Below are positions 1 through 11,095 of a stretch of 64,000 bases of DNA, piece after piece. The stretch comes from Phytopythium helicoides (lineage: Eukaryota; Oomycota; Peronosporomycetes; Pythiales; Pythiaceae). The stretch is from positions 930,001 through 994,000 of the forward strand of contig JANFNE010000020.1 in NCBI GenBank assembly GCA_024867545.1, written 5' to 3'. The translations under genes and the position numbers were made by a program. The notes under the pieces are model-generated. The model ran no database searches. It was not told the origin of the DNA and worked only from the letters and a program-made list of their open reading frames with translations. How positions within the stretch are numbered: position 1 is the stretch's first letter; each line of letters starts with the position of its first letter.

Positions 1-3000
1 CCTCAACCGGGTCGCCCTCGCGCATAATGACCAAGTTTGCAAACGGCAGGCGCTCGTCTCGCACGGCCGACAGAATGCTGTGCACACGTCGGCTTGCATC
101 GTCGTGCGGCGCCAACAGCTTGACCTAGAGTCCACAAGTCCCATTGTAAGCGAAAACGATTCAATGCACTGATAGAAAGCAAGGGTTTCGTACCTGCTTG
201 CAATCAACGCCCTCCATCGTCGGAATGCCAAACAGACTTGTGAGCAGATCGGCCGGCGCCGAGCGTCCCACCCACATGTAAAGCGTAAGCGAGTCGTCGA
301 GGAGGAAGACACCATCACACTGCAGCCGTTCGATGGAGAGGTTGATAACTGGCGGGAGCACGATCTTCTGCTTGCCTGCAACCGTCTTGTCGGACGGGTC
401 CGCTCCCTCGGGCAAAGGCAGACCAGCATCTGGTGGCAAATTGTGGAGCGCAAACAGCCGAGGGTAGATGAATACGCGTGAGAGCGTCGTCGGCATATTG
501 TTCAGCTCATACTGGTAGAATGTGCGCTCGTCAGCATTCAGATCAGTGCCGCCACGGAACGCCGAGTTTTTCAGCAGCGACATCTACAACAAAGCGACAG
601 AAGGTTAAAATCTGCCAGAGAAACTCCGCCATGCAAAATGCCAACGATGCCTTACCACATAGAGCGGAAGCAATTGGAGCGACTCAGGCAAGTGCAGCTG
701 GTAGCCCGAGCCCTGCTTTGCTCCGTAAGCACCAGAGTTGCGGTAGGCGCGCACGATATCTGCGCACTGGGCCTGCATGCGGCTGCGAGCACTGTCGAGG
801 CCGGTCTTCAGCGCCACCTCAAGTGCGTTCTTGGCCATAATATTACACAACGCATCAACGTCTGCCGCACGGAACAGCTCCGCAAACACTGATCGCACCA
901 ATGCATAAATGTCAGTAAGCAATTCACCCAAGGAACTTGCACTAGCAGAAGTGAGGAAAACGTACGCTTCGACACAGGAATGCAGACCGTGTGCACACGA
1001 ATACGGCGCTCACCGCCCGAGTTGGTATACAAAAGTCCAGCCTGTACCGAAATTGTAGATGAGCTCAGCAGCGCGTCGCTGTGCGTGATCTCGATCGCAA
1101 ACGTGGAGTCGGCATTTGCAGTCGGCAGCGCGAGAAGGTCAGGTCCGCGCAAGAAGAAGTTGCCATAGAAGTTGGACAACCGCATGCCCTTTGTGCAGCG
1201 CACGCGCATAACAGCCTCCCAAGCTGTCTCGCGAACAAGGCAGTGAGCCAACTCTTTCGAGAACTTCTCGCCATCACGCTCGGCAGAGAACGCGGGGTAG
1301 TAGTAGACCTGTCCCGCCGAGTACTTGGAGAGCGCGCCAATGGACGCCACATCCGTATACTGCGATGAAAACAGGAACATGTCCACGCTGACCTGCTGCC
1401 GGCAGAAGTCAATCGCGTTTGTGCGGTAGAACCTGATGTCCGTGTACAAACAAAGTTGTTAGCAAGGGTGTCACGTCGACGGTACAAGGGAAAGCAGTGT
1501 CAAACTCACGTGTCGGCAGCGTTGAGCAGAGTGTGTTCCTTGTCTGTTCCGTAAAGACGCGGGTTGTCACGGTTGCGCAGCGCACCGTGACCCGTCGATG
1601 GCAGCGTGGACTGGAAAACCATCATTTTGCCTCCAACAGATGACTGTTACCAAGTCGCGATCCAAATGTTAGTTTCAGTTGAATTATAATCATGCACGTG
1701 TCGGAACGCACCATGAGCTTGAACGCAACACGATAGCGGGTCCAAGCGCAGTCTCGGCTGTGCGCGCATTCTGATGAATCGCAGGCAGAGTGTCGAGCAA
1801 CGTTTCGATGACCTCGCGCGAGTCGCTGAGGTTCACGAGCAGCTCGTCGGGGATCGGGATAAACAGCTCATCAAGATCAGCAACAACCATCATCTGAGGA
1901 GACTTGAGCGTCGACTTGAGGTTGTAGAAGTGGATGGCGCTGTCGTACGTGAGGAAACCCACTCGGGTTCGCGGAGCGCCTGGGAGGTTGTCCAGCTGCG
2001 CCTTAATTGTGTCAACCGCGATCTGCAGAGTCCCCGAGGCGACAGCGGTGGCGGAGACATCTAGCACGAACATGTAGCACGGAGGCTGCGGCGGACGCAT
2101 CATGTACTCGGACGGCGCAACAATCTCGACACTGCCGCTGTTGAGCTCTGGGCGCTCGTCACGGTCTTGGCGCTGCTGGTTGGCACCAAGGTGGCAGAAG
2201 TATGAGCTCGCAACGTCGTTTGACACGCCACAGAAGTTGCAGCGCCATCGGCGACCGTTGTCTACCCACTGCACGAAGGGGTTAATGTACGAGCGGCAGT
2301 GCCGGCAGCGAACGACTCCAGTCGGGCCAAAGTTGACAACGTCGAGTTCGTCACCCTCCTCCTCTGGCGGTGCGAGCGGGCGCATAATCACACCATACGT
2401 GAGCTTGGACTTGTTGGCGTGGTCCATCGAGTGCGGCAGCACGCCGACCGTCAGCCGCATGAACCGCGGGTCGCACTGTGATGCCATCATCTCCTCCGAG
2501 AGAGCAGACTGTTGCTGCACCGATGGCATCTGTGGCTGCTGGCCCTGGTACTGCTGCTGGCCGTATCCGTCTGCATCAATGCCGGAAACACCTGTTAGAG
2601 AAACCACCTGTCCAAGGCTTCAAGGAGACCAAGAGACGCACCGCCCATCATATCCTGCTGCTGGAAGTTGCCACTCGGCAGCGATCCGTGCTGCTTGGGC
2701 GGCATCTGCTGCGGAGGTTGTTGCTGGTACTGCTGGTGCTGGAATTGCTGCGGCGGTGGGGGTTGCTGGAACTGCTGCGGAGGCGGCGCCATGCCAGGCT
2801 GTCCTCCCATCGGCGGCGGTGCCAGCCCCGGCTGTCCTCCCATTGGCGGCGGTGCCAGCCCCGGCTGTCCTCCCATCGGCGGCGGTGCCAGTCCTGGCTG
2901 TCCTCCCATCGGCGGCTGGAGCCCAGGTCCAGGCGGAGGGGCCATGCCTCCCACCTGTCCAGCAGGCGGCCCCGTCGGCGGTCCAGTCGGCGGACCGCCA

Positions 3001-3470
3001 AGCCCCATCTTGTTGAACTGCGCGCTGAGTCCGTTGACGCCCTGAGCAGGCGGCGCGCCCATCATGGGCGGCCCGCGCATCGCCGGCATCGACTGGTGCT
3101 GCACCAACGACGGCGCCCCTCTCATGGGCGGCGCCCCTGCCGAGAGCGGTCCGCTGGGCGGTCCTCGCGGCTGGAAGCCCTGGCCCGAGCCTGGCGCCGG
3201 TGGCCCCTGGCGCGCGCCAAACTGCTGCGGGGGACCGCCGAACTGCTGCGGGGGAGCGCCCGGCTGGCTGGACGGGCCCGACATGGCGCGCTGCAGCTGC
3301 TGCGGCGGCGGGCGGGCCGCGGCGCCGCCAGAGGACGGCGGGCCCTGGTGGAACGGCGGGTTCACCTGGCCGGGGTTGAAGGGCCGGAACGCGCCCGGCT
3401 GCTGCGGCTGGCCCGCGGGCGGCGGCGCCTGCGGTTGAGCCGGGCGCGCGCCATACTGGAACGGCTGCAT
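1..3470 (-). CDS. SEC24: Sec24, COPII coat cargo-selection subunit (3' end outside window)
   Basis: Sec24 pairs with Sec23 in the inner COPII coat and selects cargo at ER exit sites. The start chosen is the ATG at 3470-3468 (MQPFQYG), opening a Pro/Gln/Gly-rich N-terminus with four 11-residue GGQP-type repeats. A four-cysteine zinc finger follows (CRHC near 2320, CNFC near 2235), then the trunk beginning YMFVLDVS, beta-sandwich, helical part and a gelsolin-like end. Exons inferred: 3470-2642, 2591-1712, 1643-1510, 1432-966, 888-656, 583-194, 124-1; introns are 50-77 bp with GT-AG ends. One oddity is a one-base frame break near 1722-1728: the frame up to GPAIV must shift to reach the conserved AFKLM before the intron at 1711. 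Family assignment is certain; this break is either an error or a lesion. Confidence 0.93.
2781..2915. repeat. 33-bp tandem repeat inside SEC24 N-terminus
   Basis: About four in-frame copies of a 33-bp unit encode repeats of the type [11 protein letters not shown] on the minus strand. The middle copies differ by only one or two bases, so copy number may vary between alleles or be collapsed in assembly. Low-complexity Pro/Gln/Gly N-termini are usual for Sec24. Confidence 0.85.
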
Positions 3471-4052
3471 GGCGGGCGGGGGAGCGAGCGCGACGCGAGC
3501 GGCCGCCGAGAGCGCGCCACGTCGAGGGAAGATCGACGCGCGTTGAGTTGTCGGCAAAAAAGCACCGCCTCCCCCCTCGCGGCATTGGAAGGTGGCGCGA
3601 AGGTGAAGGGAGGAGATGTTGCGCGAAGGTGGCGGGATCCTGGTGACGAAGGTAGGGGTGACGCACGGCGCGTCACCACATGGCTGCACTCTTTGATGCG
3701 GCATCATGACGGTCTCAGCTTTCCTGCTTTGCTGCTTTGCTGCTTGCTGCCGGCCTCACGGCGGCTTCGACGGCCGCTGCATGACGCCGAGAGCGCCTGC
3801 TGCTCCATCTGTTGGCGGCCACTTCACCACCGGCAACACACATCACGAAAATGCCGACTCTGGAGGATGTGCCTGCAAAGAACGGCCGCCTCACGTTGCA
3901 GTCAGGAGGAGGATTGGATGCGTGTGCCTGCCTGATCGGGCTTCAACGCGTCCGCTCAGCTGCTTGGATCGCTCACTTCCGAATCCACCAGCTTTATCGC
4001 AAGTCCAATGCGGTCTCCCAGTCGCGAGCTCCAAGGCCGAGAGGTGGCGGAC
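3471..4052. other. Divergent intergenic region SEC24 / S28 peptidase
   Basis: About 580 bp between two divergent starts. Long frames here and across SEC24 exon 1 are antisense shadows of GC-rich Pro/Gly codons. The only suggestive signal is an initiator-like sequence at 3971-3986. No other gene was found. Confidence 0.6.
3971..3986 (+). promoter_or_regulatory. Possible oomycete initiator-like element
   Basis: GCTCACTTCCGAATCC resembles the GCTCATT-type initiator described around oomycete transcription starts. It lies 37 bases before the ATG at 4008 and 82 before the ATG at 4053 of the S28 gene, a plausible distance in a genome with short leaders. One mismatch in the core keeps confidence low. 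Confidence 0.3.
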
Positions 4053-5658
4053 ATGCCTTCGTGGCCCAAGCGAGCAGCAGAGAGAGTGTGGAAGCGATCG
4101 GGGGCTGCGCTGGCACTGGCAAGTCTGGTGGCAGCTCCGCTGCTGCTGCTCTCGGGTGCTCGGCATGGCAGAGCGATGAGGAATGCTCCAGTACTTGAGT
4201 CCACCTCCGGCGTACGAGATCAATGCGGATGGCACGCGCAACTTGCTGGCTGAGTGCGAGGAGAAGTATTTCACGCAGACGCTCGACCATTTTGACGTCG
4301 GCGCGCCGACGTACGAGCAGCGCTACTTTGTGTGCGACAAGAACTACCGCGAGGAAGACGGCGTCATGTTCTTCTACGTCGGCAACGAGGCGGATGTCGA
4401 GCTTTACCTGAACAACACCGGGCTCATGTGGGAAAACGCGCGCGAGTTTGGCGCCATGATGGTGTTTGCAGAGCACCGCTACTTCGGGAAGTCGCTCCCG
4501 TTCGGGGAGAAGGGAATGCTTAGCCACATGCAGTACCTGTCGACGGAGCAGGCCATCGCTGACTATGCTGTGCTGATCACGCACCTCAAGGAGGTCGAGT
4601 ACAAGCGCGACATCCCTGTTGTCGGCTTTGGCGGATCCTACGGCGGCATGCTTGGCTCGTGGTTCCGTATGAAGTACCCGCACATTATCGACGGTGTCAT
4701 CGCTGGCTCGGCGCCTATCCTTTCGTTCCTCGGCGATGAAGTGCCGCTGGACAAGGGCTCGTACGCCCACATCGTCACGTTTGACGCGTCCGAGGAGGCG
4801 GGCTCGGCCCCCAACTGTATCCCCAACATCCGTCGCACATGGCCGGCCATGCGTTCGCTAGGAAAGACCAGCGAGGGACGCCAAGCACTCAAGCAGGCTT
4901 TGTCACTGTGCGACGACGTCGAGCTCAACTCGCCTGAGGACGTCGAGGGTGTTCTAGAGTGGGGGAAGTCCGCTTTCGACTACATGGCCATGGGCAACTA
5001 CCCGTACCCTTCGCCTTACATCATGAACGGTGTGAGCGTTCTGCCCGCCTACCCCGTTCGCGTGGCCTGCGACTACGTTGCAGATGATTTTCATGAGGGT
5101 GAGCAAGGCGATCTGGCGCTGCTGACGGCGTTCTCCAAGAGTCTAGGGGTGTACTACAACAGCACTCTCGACCAACAATGCTACCAGCTTGCTGCATCTT
5201 CCGATGAGTCGGCCATCGACTCGGATTTTTGGGACTACATTTTCTGCTCTGAGATCTATCAGCCCCAGAACGTTGACGGCGTGAACGACATGTTCTGGTC
5301 AATCCCGTGGAATTTCACGGCCGACAACGAGAACTGCAAGAACGAGTGGGGGATTGAGATCCGTCCGAACTGGGCCACAACCCAATACGGTGGTCGCAAG
5401 GCTCTACGAGCGGCAAGCAACATTGTATTTAGCAATGGCAACTTCGATCCATGGTCGGGCACGGGGGTCCTCGAAGACTTTGGTGACTCTGTCGTTGCTG
5501 TCACAGTTGAAGGCGGCGCACACCACCTTGACCTCATGTTCAGCAACCCGCTTGACACGCCTTCGCTAAAGGCTGCGCGCGCGACGGAGCTTGCGCATAT
5601 CCGCAAGTGGATCGACGAGTTCTACGTGCACAAGGCTGCGCTGCATCGTCAAGTGTAG
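4053..5658 (+). CDS. Serine peptidase family S28 (lysosomal Pro-X carboxypeptidase / DPP2-like), frame broken near N-terminus
   Basis: S28 enzymes cleave next to proline in lysosomal or secreted compartments. The protease frame runs from 4183 to 5658 (491 codons). In that numbering the nucleophile is Ser152 in GGSYGG, with Asp422 (NFDPWSG) and His447 or 448 (GAHHLDL) completing the triad. Several NxT/S sites and paired cysteines fit a secreted glycoprotein. The ATG at 4183 gives no signal sequence, but the overlapping frame from ATG 4053 (or 4008) encodes a hydrophobic segment (ALALASLVAAPLLLLSG) that would target the enzyme to the ER. The two frames join if one base near 4178-4183 is surplus. 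A sequencing indel is therefore likely, and 4053 is given as the functional start. It lies 136 bp from the convergent TCF25 stop. Confidence 0.88.
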
Positions 5659-5794
5659 AGTAATTGATGCCGTTGAACTCTGCTGCAATGTTGAGATGCA
5701 ATGCGATTACAGCAAAGCCTAGACCATCCTGCATCTAGTAGGTTGACAACTTCGTAGTTGTAGTCCTAACCGGCACAATGTGCAGTTCAACTAA

Positions 5795-8249
5795 CTACTC
5801 AGCACCATCCTCGTTGGGAGCGGGTGGTCGTGCACCTTGGACATGGTTCCACGGCAGCAACGTCTGCAAGAAAAGCAGGAGCGGATTTGCGTCAGCCGGG
5901 AGATTTCCGTCCGCGTCACGAAGATGCCGAGCCTGTTCTGCAAGCTCTGCGAGTGCAGCCTCATCCAGAGGCTGACCGTTTGGTCCATTCGGTAGTTGCG
6001 GAGGCTGCATCATCGGGTGGTCAGGCGGCAGGGTTGTGATTTCGTCCGAATAGTCTGCAGCACGAACAGTAGGCTAATGAGCCTTTATCGTAAAAAAGAA
6101 GTGCCAGAGCCACAGTATCTTACCGTTGGCAAAAGCGCGAATGTACTTGTCGAGACAAGCCGGAAGCGCGAGGACCTGAGGATTCGCCGCCACGAGGTCT
6201 GGAGATGCAACAGCATGCTGCGCACTGCGCAGCAGGAACATTTGAACGTCGTTGACCTTCCAAACTGTGTGGTTCCGCATCACGTAAATGTTAAGCAGAT
6301 GCTGAAGCACGCTGCCTTCACCATCGACGCTCCTGGCATTCGCAAACACACGGCTGGAAAGAATCGGGAGCCACGAGCCTGTTCGATTCAAGAACCACCC
6401 ATCGTAAGTTGAGGTATAGAAGCAATCAGGATCAAGTTTGACGTACCTGAGGTGGTGCTGGCCGCTATTTTCTCAAGTAGCGGCTTAAGAATCGTTGGGA
6501 ATCGAAGAAGGGCCCTCGCTAACATGTCCTTTGCCTTCTGCTCGTTGCCGGAAAAGAAGCTATTGACGGGAGGACATGCCACATGTGTTAGGAAGCGTTT
6601 TCAACAGCGAAGAGATTCAAGAGAAAGACTTACTGGGCGAGCGCGACCGAGAATTGGAGATTTGGGAGTGCCGATACGTCTTCGCCAGTAACTGCGTCCT
6701 GGCGACGTTTTCCACGAGCCTTCGGCGCTGCTGCTATTTCCTCTCTTGCAAACCGATCGACAGCGGCGGTCTTCGACTCGAACAGATCAATCAGGAACTG
6801 GCACTGGCGAGATGTGACAGCGTAGTAGTCGATCGCAAGCAACACGTTCATCGGATCACCACATGGATCGAGCGAGAGCAGCAACTTGGCTGTCTCAAAT
6901 GCACTGCGCATACACCCGCGACGGCCAACTTGCTTCATCAGAAGAAACAAGGCACGAAGAACCCGTCGTTATGCTCAGAGCGAAAGTCCATTCGGCAGTT
7001 GCCCTTGGACACTTCAAACTGGTCGCCCCAAGCAAGCTCGAGGACATACATACACCGCTTGATGCAATCTGCAGCGTGGTCCATCTGGCCGTGGTGCTGG
7101 AAAACTTCGCTCATTTGAAGCAGCGCGTCGATATGGTACGGGTACCGCATCAGGAAGTGTCCGATAAGGTTTGGGTCGTGGGTCTGCTGCAGGACTTCAA
7201 ACTCTTCTTGAGTCTGTAATACGAGTCGAGCCACTTAATTATCACAGCAACAAAGACGGTACGATCAACGATACCAGCGTACCTTCTTATAGGCGATTGA
7301 CCACGTGATCTCGAAGTAATTGCAAAAGCTGTTCCACTCTGGGCCGCTTGGCTTGTTTGCACGCGTCCACCGGATCCCTCCACCAACAAAAGTAGGCGGG
7401 CGAGGCCAGTCGTCCAGCGGCGTCACAATGCGAACCTTCTTGGTAGTCAACCGCGCAGCATTTCTGAAACAATTAGGGATAGATTAGTTTTGAGTTCGTA
7501 CGAGGAGCATCCAAAAGAGGTGCAAGCGAACCTAGGATCGGCACGCTTCCTTCCTGCCGAAGACCCGCCTTCCTTGACCTGTCATGGTCAAAGAAAAAAG
7601 TGTGAGCTTTATGCGCTTCCCTGTTACACCAGTACACCACCCACTCCAAAGATGCGTTTCATCTCCTTGTCGGCATTGATGAACTTCATGTCGACCCCGA
7701 GCAGCGAGTTCTCGTACTGGTCCCTCGCAGCCGCCGACTCGGACGTTGCTCCGTCAACTCGCAGTCCGTCGGCCTCCGCAGCCAGCAGCTCATCAAGAAT
7801 ATCGTCCACCTCCTGTGCTGCGGGCTTTTCCTCTTCCTCATCTCCCAGGTCGCGGGTCTGCTGCTGCTTCTTCTTCTTCTTCTGGTTCTTCTTCTTGCCC
7901 TTCTTGCCACCGCTCGGCTTCGCCTGCTGCACCGGAGCGACAACCTTTGGCTCTTCCTCCTCCTCTTCCTCCTCGTTCTCTCGCTGCTCTTCTACTTTCC
8001 TCCTCCTTGTCGCTGGCGTCCGAGTCCGAGTCCGAGTCGCTGTCCGAACCTGCGAGGAACGCGAAAGTCGCCGCCGGACGGGACGGCGCCACGTCCGCGT
8101 CGCTGCCGCTGTCGTCGCTCACGTCGCCGCGCTGGGCGCTCGCAGTCAGCTGGTTCAGTCTCTTGGCCTGGCGCGCAGACCTACAGGAGCAGCAAAGCGT
8201 GAGTGGCGAGTGCGTTGGAGCAGGGGGAAGCGAGCGCGACACCTTACAT
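5795..8249 (-). CDS. TCF25: TCF25 / Rqc1-like ribosome quality-control protein
   Basis: TCF25 (Nulp1; yeast Rqc1) belongs to the ribosome quality-control complex with Ltn1. The conserved order is visible: an acidic, then Lys-rich N-terminus; NADKEMKRIFG; LTTKKVRIVTPLDDWP; DPNLIGHFLMRYPYHIDALLQ; AKLLLSLDPCGDP; ALPNLQFSVALA; and a C-terminal LLLFLQTLLPW. Exons inferred: 8249-8248, 8180-7645, 7578-7532, 7463-7283, 7213-6634, 6559-6447, 6378-6124, 6054-5795 (about 657 aa). The first exon carries only the A and T of the start codon; the G comes from exon 2. Two one-base breaks are needed: a surplus base at an AAA/TTT run (7996-7998) and a missing base near 6949-6955. These cancel in phase, and conservation continues on both sides of each. 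Confidence 0.9.
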
Positions 8250-8527
8250 GATGGGGGATCGCGATGTGTGTCAGTGGACTGTCAAGTCTTAATATATGGA
8301 CTTTGAACGTAAATGACGAGCGTGTTGCGGTCATTGCCAAATTGTCTCCACACTCGCCGAGGTGTTGTTGCTTGAGGCTGAGAAGTATAGGCCAAGTCAT
8401 CTTCCCAACGCTCTCCCAGCACGATGACCGTCAAGTTTATTCAGCAGTAAATGAAAAAGTCAACGACAACAATCATGGTATTCGAAACTCTATTGATGAG
8501 GATTTTGATCAAGCCAACCCAAAGAGT
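8250..8527. other. Intergenic, no gene seen
   Basis: Contains the presumed TCF25 promoter and the 3' end of the downstream EDR2-like gene. The short frames here lack conserved content. Confidence 0.5.
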
Positions 8528-9686
8528 TCATTCGTCTAAGGACTGGGCATAAGTAAGGTCGATGTGGTTGTACTGCACGCAGCCTAGCATGGCCTCCGGG
8601 AGCTCAGACTCGTCGCGGCCTTCGATAACAAAGCCCAGATCGGCGACAGCACACGTCGAGTACGTACGAGCGAGACCGGTGACGTAGTTGGCAACGCGAT
8701 CGGACCCGACATCAATCGCAACCTCGAGGTAGTTGTCGCCACGGAAATAGTGGCATTCCAGAGCTCTTGAAAGGATAACAGGTTTGTTGCCAACACCCTT
8801 CTTTACGATCCAAGGACCTTCCAAGATACTCGGCACTAGCTTCAGTCGCTCCCTCCGGAACCCGTCGTCACCGTTGAAGAACCGCTTCCATAATCCCTCC
8901 ACTTCCCGGTTGATGCGGGAGTTTGGTGCCTCATTCTTGAGCGCAAAGTATTGAACGCATGCGACGAGAGGCGAGCCGGGAATGATGAGTGTGACGACAA
9001 ACATCTGGGGCACGTCTTTGCCATATTTTGCGAGAGCTTTTTGGAGGAAGCTCTTTTTGGACTTTGAGATGTGTAGTAAATCAGCATGCTCACCTTTGAT
9101 CATATCAAACCAGACGAGCTCAAAGACTACCCAAGGTTGAGATGTTAGCGAGATAGAAGGAGTGTGTCGCTAAAAATCACATCACGTACGTGGCGACTCT
9201 GGAATTGCTTTCACGTGGTCTTGCAAGTACGCTTTCGATCGCAGCTTGAACGCAGACCAGTCAGGGTCTTGCCACATCTTGCGTAGCTGAGGGCACTGTT
9301 CGGAGCATTTGCTCGCAAAGTCCTTCCATGACTTGAATGTCACTGGGGATTTTTGCTCTGGATGTGCGTCTGTAGCATTGCTCAATCATCGTCAAGAGTC
9401 ACGGGCCAAGATCGACACGGAATCACGTAACAATACCTTTCAAAACTCCCTCGTTCTGTGCCGTGTCAAGAGCAAACTTCTTGCTGATGCTTGTCGATCC
9501 GTGCATCGTGTTCCACTGTTGCTCTTGGCTGAAAGAACTCGAGTGCGCCAGCAAGCGTGGGAGGCACGTGCGGTCAGAGAAATTTGCATCGTTGGTTGTT
9601 GAAGAAGCAATCACTGTGAGCTATTTTCACCGACGAGGATACATCCGAGTCTTATTACTGGCATATGGGAGTGTGGTTGGATTCAT
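8528..9686 (-). CDS. EDR2 C-terminal domain (DUF1336) protein, paralog 1
   Basis: The EDR2 C-terminal domain is found in plant ENHANCED DISEASE RESISTANCE 2 and in many protists, usually in lipid-related membrane proteins; the role of this stand-alone form is unknown. Visible core: FKSWKDFASKC, LFELVWFDM, VPQMFVVTLIIPGSP, EGLWKRFFNGDD, NYLEVAIDVGSD, GFVIEGRDESELPE, LGCVQYNHIDL. Exons: (9686-9659), 9613-9437, 9369-9190, 9126-8528. The first exon is tentative: an ATG at 9686 joined through a 45-bp intron would make a complete 327-aa frame, because exon 2 has no in-frame ATG near its start. No START or PH domain precedes it. It is a close tandem copy of the gene at 9984-10968. Confidence 0.85.
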
Positions 9687-9983
9687 TCAGTGCATGCAGC
9701 AGTATACAGCAGATGATGAGGTCTCTCCAGCTGAACCAAAGTTGAAGCCTGCTCGACTGGATGCAGTTTGCGCGAACATTATTGGCTAGGATCTGTGGCG
9801 TTCACCAAGGATACAAGGTTCGGACGCTTCACCATGGTCGAGAAACTTGCTGATAACTGAAGGAAAAAACGCTCTGTGCATACAAGGTTGCTGTCTCCAA
9901 GCCGATCAATAAAGAAGTCACAAACGCAAGAAGCAAAAGGCAACGAAATCTGTTTTGGATTCTGTAAGGTCTTAGTAAAGCTG

Positions 9984-10968
9984 TTATCCAACGATGGGTG
10001 GTGCTAACCCAAGGTCCAGGTGGTCATACTGGACACAACCTAGAAGCGCCTCCGGAAGCTCAGACTCATCGCGACCTTCAATAACGAAGCCCATGTCAAC
10101 CTTGAGATTTGTGGATTTGGAGCGAGCAAGAGCAGCAGCGTAGTTGGCGACGCGGTCCGAGCTCACATCAACAACAACCTCCAGATAATTGTCGCCGCGG
10201 AAGTAGAACGACTCAAGTCCGTGCGAGATGATTGCTGGCTTGTTGCCAACACTCTTCTTAACGATCCACGGACCCTCAGGGATGTTTGGCACCAACTTGA
10301 ACCGCTCCTTCCGAAACCCATCGTCACCGTTGAAGAACCGCTTCCATAATCCCTCCACTTCCCGATTGACTCGAGCAATTGGAGTCTCCTTCTTCAGCGC
10401 AAAATATTGGACGCACGCGACGAGAGGCGAGCCGGGAATGATGAGTGTGACGACAAACATCTGTGGGACATCGTTGCCATATTTTGCGAGAGCTTTCTGT
10501 AGGAAGCTCTTTTTGGACTTGGAGATATGTAGCAAGTCGTCGTGTTCGCCCTTGAAAATCTCAAACCAAATGAGCTCAAATACTGCAACAGAAAATGTGT
10601 TAGGTGTCAAGGTCATCTTGACAAAGTACATGTGAGAGGGAAAACGTACGGGGCGGCTCGGGCAAGATTTTGATGTGGTCCTGCAGATACGTCTTGGACC
10701 GTAGCTTGAACTCGGTCCAGTCGGGCTCTAGCCACATCTTGCGCAGCTGTGCCGACTGCTCCACACATCTGCTGGCCGAGTCTTTCCACGACTTGAACAT
10801 TATCGGCGACTTTTGTGCTGGCTGCGCGTCGTCTCTATCTGTTCATGTACGAAACCACAACGTCAGCACTCTGCCAAACTCAATCTCATTTCGTAGCGTG
10901 CCTTTGGCTGCGACTTTGGTCGTGTCCACCGCAAACTGCTGCTGGTTGACTGAAGGCGTGCCACGCAT
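9984..10968 (-). CDS. EDR2 C-terminal domain (DUF1336) protein, paralog 2
   Basis: A tandem copy of the preceding gene; blocks such as HISKSKKSFLQKALAKYG and LWKRFFNGDDGF are nearly identical. Exons: 10968-10902, 10838-10650, 10582-9984, giving 284 aa from the ATG at 10968 (MRGTPSVNQQQ). Intron phases match paralog 1. The first intron appears to use a GC donor (AAAG|GCACGC) where paralog 1 has GT at the same codon; no nearby GT restores the frame. The domain fills nearly the whole protein, so only the conserved lipid- or membrane-associated C-domain can be claimed. Substrate and location are unknown. Confidence 0.86.
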
Positions 10969-11029
10969 ATTCTTCCAGGAGAAAAAGTAAAATGGAGTCT
11001 TTCAGCGTTGACTGCAAGGAAGAATCGAT

Positions 11030-11059
11030 AATGCGGTGCCGCACGTGCGGCACCGCATT
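11030..11059. repeat. Perfect 30-bp palindrome with CACGTG centre
   Basis: The half-site AATGCGGTGCCGCAC is followed immediately by its exact reverse complement, centred on an E-box CACGTG. It sits between the divergent EDR2 paralog 2 (ATG 10968) and the acyltransferase gene, just before two poly-A runs (11069-11080 and 11115-11126). It could be a dimeric regulator site or a cruciform. Confidence 0.9.
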
Positions 11060-11095
11060 CTTCTCCCTAAAAAAAAAAAACTGCGGGAAGCAGGC

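Noticed and set aside
2102..3935. Long plus-strand frames (up to 485 codons) across SEC24 exon 1
   Set aside because: They are antisense to a GC-rich Pro/Gly/Gln-coding exon; translations are Arg/Leu/His-rich without conserved motifs.
4008..4770. Minus-strand frame of 258 codons over the S28 gene
   Set aside because: An antisense shadow of the protease coding region.
9779..9991. 70-codon minus-strand frame between EDR2 paralogs
   Set aside because: No conserved content, and it overlaps the paralog 2 terminus; treated as intergenic.
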